64,000 nucleotides of DNA, taken from contig JBBRQN010000012.1 of assembly GCA_038226305.1 (NCBI GenBank), positions 23,505-87,504 on the forward strand, in the 5' to 3' direction. The DNA comes from JASLDZ01 sp038226305 (GTDB taxonomy: Bacteria > Pseudomonadota > Alphaproteobacteria > Caulobacterales > Caulobacteraceae). A program made the position numbers and the translations under genes. The notes under the pieces are model-generated. The model was not told where the DNA came from and ran no database searches. It saw only the letters and a program-made list of their open reading frames with translations. Shown piece by piece: positions 59,870 through 64,000 of this stretch. Position 1 is the first letter of the stretch. The number at the start of each line of letters is the position of its first letter.

Positions 59870-60712
59870 TCAGGCCTTCGGCTTGACGAAGCGCAGGGTC
59901 ATCCGGTCGCTCTCGCCGATGGCGTCGTACTTGGCGTGATCGAACTTCGCATCGGTTCCGGCTGGCGCGTCGGGCTTGCCCGAGCTCTGGCGGGTCGGCG
60001 GCAGGGTCCACACGCCGAAGGGGTGGTCCTTGGTGTCCTTCGGGTTGGCGTTGATCTCGGACTTGGCGGCGAGCTTGAAGCCCGCCTTCTCCGCAGCGGC
60101 GACCACCGTGGAGGTGAGCACGTAGCCCGCCGAACCGTCGACCGGAGCCTTGGAGCCATCCGCGCGATGTTCCTCGACCGCGAGGACGCCGCCGGGCTTC
60201 AGGGCGGCGAAGCTGTCGGCCATGCCCTTGTCCAGCATGGAGGCGCCCATCCAGTTGTGGATCTCGCGAGAGGTGAGCACCACGTCGACCGTGCCTGCCG
60301 GGGCGAAGGCCGCCGAGTCCTTGCCGAACAGGGCGTATTCCACCGTGCCGTACTTGGCGGTGTCGGCGAACTTACCGGTGAAGCCCACGCGCCCGCGCTC
60401 TGATCCGCCCGCGATGTAGCGGCCGTGCGTCTTCGCGGCGTAGGGGGCGAGGATCGCGGTCCAGTAGCCGCCGCCGGGCTGCAGATCGACCACGGTGGCG
60501 CCGGGCTTCACGCCCCAGAACTCCAGGCTCTCGGCCGGGTGACGGTAGGCATCGCGCTTGCGGTCGTTCTCGGGCCGGTCGGGCGAGGCGACCGCGGCGG
60601 CCAGGGCGGCATCCTTCACGGCGGCGAAGGCTGCGGGCGCGACGATCAGCACGGCGACGGGCGCCGTCAGGGCGAGCGCGCAGGCGGCGAACAGGGCGGG
60701 GCGAAGGGTCAT
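59870..60712 (-). CDS. Exported methyltransferase-like protein (COG4798 type), first gene of the operon
   Basis: A 280-residue paralogue of the adjacent gene, with a Sec-type signal peptide (cleavage after AFA near 31) and no lipobox. It shares the RDAYRHPAESLEFWGVKPG, VVDLQPGGGYWT (SAM loop), REIHNWMGASML, AALKPGGVLAVEEH, EINANPKDTKDHPFGVWTLP and ESDRMTLRF blocks. ATG 60712 is chosen because it gives the signal peptide at the N-terminus; the frame above lacks one. The next gene begins 10 bp after its stop. Divergent from hsp20 with a 248-bp gap. Confidence 0.85.
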   Translation of the reverse strand: MTLRPALFAACALALTAPVAVLIVAPAAFAAVKDAALAAAVASPDRPENDRKRDAYRHPAESLEFWGVKPGATVVDLQPGGGYWTAILAPYAAKTHGRYIAGGSERGRVGFTGKFADTAKYGTVEYALFGKDSAAFAPAGTVDVVLTSREIHNWMGASMLDKGMADSFAALKPGGVLAVEEHRADGSKAPVDGSAGYVLTSTVVAAAEKAGFKLAAKSEINANPKDTKDHPFGVWTLPPTRQSSGKPDAPAGTDAKFDHAKYDAIGESDRMTLRFVKPKA

Positions 60713-60791
60713 GGGGGATCGGTCTCTGCGTGGGCCGGATCGGCGGGCGGACAACACCGTCATTTCGCGCCGAAAACAAGGCGCATCCCCT

Positions 60792-60820
60792 CTTGCGAGG
60801 GGGATGAGGTCACCCAATCT
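60792..60820 (+). promoter_or_regulatory. Candidate RpoH (sigma-32) promoter for hsp20
   Basis: CTTGCGA at 60792-60798 and CCCAATCT at 60813-60820, separated by 14 bases, resemble the heat-shock sigma factor -35 (CTTGAAA) and -10 (CCCCATNT) boxes. Transcription from here would give a leader of roughly 130 bases before the hsp20 ATG, the length expected for a ROSE element. Confidence 0.5.
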
Positions 60821-60931
60821 CACACTTGCGGGAGCGCCGGATCGTCCGGGTTCGCGCAGATCGGGGCGGCGCCTGATGGGCCGCGGACGGTCGAACTCAT
60901 AGCGCTTCCGGTCACGCAGGCCGGGGGCGAT

Positions 60932-60956
60932 GCAACCTTGCTTTTAAGGAGGATGC
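60932..60956 (+). promoter_or_regulatory. ROSE-like RNA thermometer over the hsp20 ribosome-binding site
   Basis: CCTTGCT (60936-60942) can pair with the Shine-Dalgarno AGGAGG (60947-60952) across a UUUA loop, with a bulged G and a U-G wobble; GCA (60932-60934) pairs with TGC (60954-60956) around an A-A mismatch. A UUGCU-type strand against AGGA is the hallmark of ROSE thermometers of alphaproteobacterial hsp20 genes. The ATG follows at 60961. Confidence 0.6.
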
Positions 60957-60960
60957 CTAC

Positions 60961-62034
60961 ATGCGTACCATCGACTTCTCCCCCCTCTATCGCTCCGCCG
61001 TGGGCTTCGACCATCTCGCCTCGCTGATCGAGCAGGCGTCCAAGGCCGATACTGCGGGGGGCTACCCGCCCTACAACATCGAGACGACGGGCGAGAACGC
61101 CTACCGGATCGAGGTGGCGGTCGCGGGCTTCAAGCCCGAGGAACTGAACGTGGAAGCCAAGGCGAACCTGCTCACCGTGCAGGGCCGCAAGACCGCCAAC
61201 GACGCGGCCAAAACCTACCTGCACCGGGGGCTGGCCGCCCGCGACTTCGAGCGGCACTTCCAGCTGGCCGACTATGTGGTGGTGACGGACGCCAGCCTCA
61301 GCGACGGCCTTCTGTCCATCTCGCTCAAGCGCGAACTTCCGGAAGCCCTCAAGCCCCGCCGCATCGAGATCGCCACCTCGGCCCCGAAGGCGGACGGCCT
61401 GATCTCGACGGAAGCTGCGGCGCAATCTGTCCTGACCTCCCCCGTTCGCGGGGGAGGTCTTTCAGGCCTAGGAGATCAGCGACAGGTTGCGCACCCCGAT
61501 GAGGTTCGCGCCGGTCACGTCCATGCCGCGGGTCAGGGCGCCGGAGAAGTTGGCGCGCTGCAGGTCGGCTTCCACGAGGTTCGCCCGGCGCAGGTCCGCG
61601 CCGGAAAGATCCGACCCCTTCATGATCGCGCCCTGCAGGTCCGCGGGCAGCAGACGGTCGCCGCCGATCATCAGCGGGCTGAGCTGGGCATCGCGCAGGT
61701 CGGCGGCGGAGAGCTTGGCACCCTTCAGCCGGGCGCCCCGCAGATCAGCCCGCCGCAGGTTGCAGCCGCGCAGGTCTGCCCCTTCGAGGTGGGCCCCCTG
61801 AAGCTGCACCCCCTCCAGGTCCACCCCGTAGAAGATCGCCCCTTTGGCCGAGAGAGCGGTGAGGTTCAGCCCCCGCACGGACTTCAGCTGGCGCAGATCG
61901 GCCCCGTCGAAGGTGGAGGGAGCGCCCTCGACCCCGCCGGTCTCGCACCACAGGGCATGGGCCTGCAGCATGTCCTGATAGGGCATGTCCATAACCGCGG
62001 TGCCCACGGGCTTGTCGGTGAGCACCCCGGTTAG
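60961..62034 (+). CDS. Small heat-shock protein Hsp20; reading frame without its expected stop codon
   Basis: ATP-independent holdase of the alpha-crystallin family. The first 150 residues (to about 61410) are a normal IbpA-type Hsp20: TIDFSPLYRSAVGFDHLASL start, YPPYNIETTGENAYRIEVAVAGF, the alpha-crystallin domain (about 35-135) and ISLKRELPEALKPRRIEI. No stop follows; the frame continues through a palindrome and antisense to the pentapeptide gene to 62034, giving 357 codons. The tail has no homology I recognise, so the true end is uncertain: insertion, frameshift or sequencing error are all possible. AAGGAGG lies eight bases before the ATG. Confidence 0.6.
   Translation: MRTIDFSPLYRSAVGFDHLASLIEQASKADTAGGYPPYNIETTGENAYRIEVAVAGFKPEELNVEAKANLLTVQGRKTANDAAKTYLHRGLAARDFERHFQLADYVVVTDASLSDGLLSISLKRELPEALKPRRIEIATSAPKADGLISTEAAAQSVLTSPVRGGGLSGLGDQRQVAHPDEVRAGHVHAAGQGAGEVGALQVGFHEVRPAQVRAGKIRPLHDRALQVRGQQTVAADHQRAELGIAQVGGGELGTLQPGAPQISPPQVAAAQVCPFEVGPLKLHPLQVHPVEDRPFGRESGEVQPPHGLQLAQIGPVEGGGSALDPAGLAPQGMGLQHVLIGHVHNRGAHGLVGEHPG
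61434..61459. repeat. CCTCCCCC/GGGGGAGG palindrome inside the hsp20 3' end
   Basis: A perfect hairpin with ten-base arms (GACCTCCCCC and GGGGGAGGTC) around six bases, the same element as at 23839 and 23963. It lies 8 bp before the pentapeptide stop and within the open frame of hsp20. It could terminate either transcript. It seems to have landed where the normal hsp20 stop should be. Confidence 0.75.
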
Positions 62035-62736
62035 GTTGGCCTTGGCCACGTTCCACAGGGTCGTCTTGGCGCCGATCAGCACCGCGCCCTCCAGGTCCGC
62101 TCCCGTCAGGTCGGCGCCGGAGAGATCGGCACCGGCCAGATCGGCCCCGCTCATATTGGCGAGCTTGAGGTTGGCGCGCACCAGCTTGCAGTCGCGCATG
62201 ATGGCGTCGGTGAAGTCGGCCCGGGTGGCCATGACGCCGGAAAGCTTGGAACGCTGCAGGTTGGCCCCCGCCAGCACCGCGCCCTGCAGTTCGCCCGCGC
62301 GGTTGACGTGCTCCACCTTGCGATAGCCCGTCACGCGGTCGTGCTCGGCCACCGCGCCCTCGCGCAGGTCGGCTTCGAAAAGGTCGGCACCGGTCAGGTC
62401 CGCGCCGCGAAGGCAGGCCCCGCGGAGGTCGGCCCGGCGCAGGGACGCCTCCACAAGCCGCGCGCCCTGCAGATCTGCACCGTAGAGATTGGCGTGGTCG
62501 AGCCTCGCCCCTGTGAGGTCGGTCTGGGCCAGCAGCGCGCCGGTGAAATCAGCGTCGGTGAGGTTGCGGCCCCGCAGGTCAAGGCCTGAGAGATCGGTCC
62601 ACGAGAAGACGGCGCGGGCCCCGCCGGGCTTGGCCTGCCACAGGCGATCGTGCCGGTTGCACAGTCCGTCCACCTCGGCCTGGGTAGGCTTGCGGCAGAT
62701 CACACTGGCATGGCTCTGGTTGGCGAGCGCGGACAT
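61468..62736 (-). CDS. Pentapeptide repeat protein
   Basis: A 422-residue cytoplasmic protein built from A(D/N)LXX repeats that fold into a right-handed quadrilateral beta-helix. Repeat blocks span about residues 48-130, 150-225 and 265-415 (for example LSGADLAGADLSGADLTGAD and ADLRGCNLRRADLRGARL), interrupted by non-repeat loops near 130-145 and 230-265. Some members mimic DNA and bind gyrase, but no such role is shown here. There is one likely start, ATG 62736, and the antisense strand stays open over most of it, a side effect of the repeat. Confidence 0.9.
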   Translation of the reverse strand: MSALANQSHASVICRKPTQAEVDGLCNRHDRLWQAKPGGARAVFSWTDLSGLDLRGRNLTDADFTGALLAQTDLTGARLDHANLYGADLQGARLVEASLRRADLRGACLRGADLTGADLFEADLREGAVAEHDRVTGYRKVEHVNRAGELQGAVLAGANLQRSKLSGVMATRADFTDAIMRDCKLVRANLKLANMSGADLAGADLSGADLTGADLEGAVLIGAKTTLWNVAKANLTGVLTDKPVGTAVMDMPYQDMLQAHALWCETGGVEGAPSTFDGADLRQLKSVRGLNLTALSAKGAIFYGVDLEGVQLQGAHLEGADLRGCNLRRADLRGARLKGAKLSAADLRDAQLSPLMIGGDRLLPADLQGAIMKGSDLSGADLRRANLVEADLQRANFSGALTRGMDVTGANLIGVRNLSLIS

Positions 62737-62817
62737 GCGATGCGTCGGGAGTGAGGGCCCGACCTCCGTTACTGGAGAATGATCCTACGCCACGGCCCTT
62801 AACGGACGCTTGTCGCC

Positions 62818-63525
62818 CTATGCGGGCAAAGGCTGCGCCCGATTCGCGTCCAGATAGCGGGCATTCGCGGGGCGGCCATAGGTGTCGAGATCGATCACCA
62901 ACGGGTTGCCGGTAGGGATCTCCACCCCCGGGATCGCCTCGTCCGAAACCTGGAACAGGTGCTTGACGATGGCCCGCAGGGAGTTGCCGTGCGCCGCGAT
63001 CAAGAGGCTCTCGCCCGCCTCGATGCGGGGCGCGATCTCGGCGGTCCAGTAGGGGAGCACGCGCTCCAGCGTGGTCTTCAGGCTCTCGGTGTCGGGGATG
63101 GGCAGGCCCGCGTAGCGGCGGTCCTTCGAGAAGTCCCACTCCGACCCGGCGGCCAGAGGGGGCGGCGGCACGTCGTAGGAGCGGCGCCAGACGTGGACCT
63201 GCTCTTCCCCGTGCTTGGCAAGGGTCTCCGCCTTGTCGAGACCCGTGAGCCCGCCGTAGTGGCGCTCGTTCAGCCGCCAGTCCTTCACCATCGGCACCCA
63301 GAGCTGGTTCGACAGCCGAAGGGCCATGTTGCCGGTGCGGATCGCCCGGGTGAGCACGGAGGAATAGGCCCCGGTGAATTGCAGCCCCGCCTCGCGGATC
63401 AGCTCCCCGCCCCGCTCGGCCTCGCGCACGCCCTGGGGCGACAGGTCCACATCCACCCATCCGGTGAAGCGGTTCTCGAGGTTCCAGGCGCTCTGGCCGT
63501 GACGCAGCAGGGTGAGGGTGGTCAT
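62818..63525 (-). CDS. gpmA: 2,3-bisphosphoglycerate-dependent phosphoglycerate mutase
   Basis: Interconverts 3- and 2-phosphoglycerate in glycolysis. The 235-residue enzyme has the phospho-His motif LLRHGQSAWNLENRFTGW with His9, the RAIRT segment with Arg60-61, the LNERHYGGLTG block with Glu87, and the second catalytic His179 in AAHGNSLRA. The length and the NERHYGGL motif fit the dPGM type. ATG 63525 is the usual start. It probably stands alone, with 81 bp to the pentapeptide start. Confidence 0.96.
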   Translation of the reverse strand: MTTLTLLRHGQSAWNLENRFTGWVDVDLSPQGVREAERGGELIREAGLQFTGAYSSVLTRAIRTGNMALRLSNQLWVPMVKDWRLNERHYGGLTGLDKAETLAKHGEEQVHVWRRSYDVPPPPLAAGSEWDFSKDRRYAGLPIPDTESLKTTLERVLPYWTAEIAPRIEAGESLLIAAHGNSLRAIVKHLFQVSDEAIPGVEIPTGNPLVIDLDTYGRPANARYLDANRAQPLPA

Positions 63526-63599
63526 GGGCGGGATGAAGCGGCTGGCGCGCTCGCGGTCAAGGCCGTGCGCAGCGCCGCACAGGCTGCTAGAGGAGCCCC

Positions 63600-63800
63600 A
63601 TGAGTGACGCGCGTTTCTTCACGGCGGCCGGGATCGCGGCCCTGGCCCTGATCCTCCTGGCGCTGGTGTTCCCGCAAGGCCGAGGCGCCCGCTCGCCCAA
63701 GCCCTTCGGCCACGAGACGGAGGCTTCTCGGGAAGCCTGGGTGGCCGCCCACACGCCGAAGCCCGCGCCGGGGAGTGCGGCACCGAGGCCGGCGTTCTAG
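63600..63800 (+). CDS. Small single-pass membrane protein, hypothetical
   Basis: Not recognised. A 66-residue product with one transmembrane helix (FFTAAGIAALALILLALVF, about residues 6-24) and a basic-then-Pro/Ala-rich cytoplasmic or periplasmic tail (QGRGARSPKPFGHE and HTPKPAPG). Its ATG at 63600 is preceded by GAGGAGCCC, a fair ribosome site. Its stop overlaps the convergent partial gene's stop in CTAG, which supports both being real. Confidence 0.65.
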   Translation: MSDARFFTAAGIAALALILLALVFPQGRGARSPKPFGHETEASREAWVAAHTPKPAPGSAAPRPAF

Positions 63801-64000
63801 GGATCGGCTGACGGGGGCACGCCCCGCGGTCCGGCCACCGAACACCTCGCCCCTTGCGTGAGAGGTGTGAACGCGACTTCCCCCGCGGCCTCCCACGGCC
63901 CGCCCGCGTAATGCCAGAGCTGGAGGGCTCCTCCGGTGACTGCGAAGGGCGTGAACGCCGCCGTAAGCTGATCGAACAGCGCCGCGGCCACGCCGGGATC
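63797..64000 (-). CDS. Partial hypothetical CDS (C-terminal end, enters from the window edge)
   Basis: An open frame of about 67 codons reading in from beyond the window end and stopping at 63797. The visible C-terminus (FDQLTAAFTPFAVTGGALQLWHYAGG, then ARCSVAGPRGVPPSADP) has no family I recognise. Codon usage is high-GC at third positions like its neighbours, and the stop interlocks with the convergent small gene. The start is outside; a GTG at 63991 is possible but unsupported. Confidence 0.5.
   Translation of the reverse strand, partial: DPGVAAALFDQLTAAFTPFAVTGGALQLWHYAGGPWEAAGEVAFTPLTQGARCSVAGPRGVPPSADP

Noticed and set aside
61470..62034. A real C-terminal domain of Hsp20 encoded by the long frame
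   Set aside because: The stretch is the exact antisense of pentapeptide repeats, which keeps frames open by periodicity, so the tail is not independent evidence of a domain.
61468..62736. Possible quinolone-resistance (Qnr-like) protein
   Set aside because: Pentapeptide repeats alone do not show gyrase binding; length and loop interruptions differ from Qnr proteins and no supporting context exists.

Overview
The window is high-GC, densely packed DNA from an alphaproteobacterium, almost certainly of the family Caulobacteraceae (Phenylobacterium or a close relative; genus is inference). The best markers are mipZ, a division-site ATPase closely matching Caulobacter MipZ as I remember it, followed by a J-domain gene and divergent from panC. 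Others are clpS-clpA, a phasin, DUF1489, DUF4169, a HisN-type histidinol phosphatase, and the intergenic CCTCCCCC/GGGGGAGG palindromes common in Caulobacterales.

Layout. 1-7.6 kb: the 5' part of clpA, clpS, a DUF2332 gene, a phasin, a DD-carboxypeptidase with a cationic Cys-rich tail, the J-protein/MipZ pair, panC and DUF1489. 7.6-14.1 kb (minus strand): a leucine-degradation (liu) operon with the methylcrotonyl-CoA carboxylase beta subunit, methylglutaconyl-CoA hydratase, an amidohydrolase, a DUF3667 membrane protein and the biotin-carrying alpha subunit. 14.2-20.5 kb: a patatin phospholipase, two tandem reductases, fumC and an ATPase. 20.5-24.2 kb: YccF, DUF4169, a type III polyketide synthase with its methyltransferase partner, a ribbon-helix-helix protein, then a GC-poorer hypothetical gene and about 0.7 kb of repeat-rich DNA. 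24.2-34.6 kb: uvrD, an EF-hand/OmpA protein, argS, ispH, thrB-rnhA, yqgE and a peroxiredoxin. 34.6-44.3 kb: a propeller-phosphoesterase, an exported methyltransferase-like protein, CHRD, an M28 peptidase, hisN, an XRE regulator and typA. 44.5-57 kb: an acyltransferase, cysQ, accA, threonine aldolase, an SDR, an MFS transporter, a nitrilase, a GNAT-DUF1285-NUDIX operon, a tautomerase, a Sua5-type tRNA enzyme and an acyl-CoA dehydrogenase. 57-64 kb: lipid-related genes, an operon with two more exported methyltransferase-like proteins, hsp20 with a likely RpoH promoter and RNA thermometer, a pentapeptide-repeat protein and gpmA.

Most genes are chromosomal housekeeping or catabolic genes. Many neighbours overlap by 1-4 bases (ATGA, GTGA, TGATG), so translational coupling is common. 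I found no rRNA, tRNA, CRISPR array, transposase or prophage.

The observations most worth follow-up are: the family of exported SAM-methyltransferase-fold proteins, one carrying a combined Tat/lipoprotein signal; the candidate ROSE thermometer and missing stop codon of hsp20; twin TGC-N3-GCA operators exactly 20 bp apart upstream of the phasin; two CcrM methylation sites upstream of mipZ; and the paired-cysteine array on the DD-carboxypeptidase.
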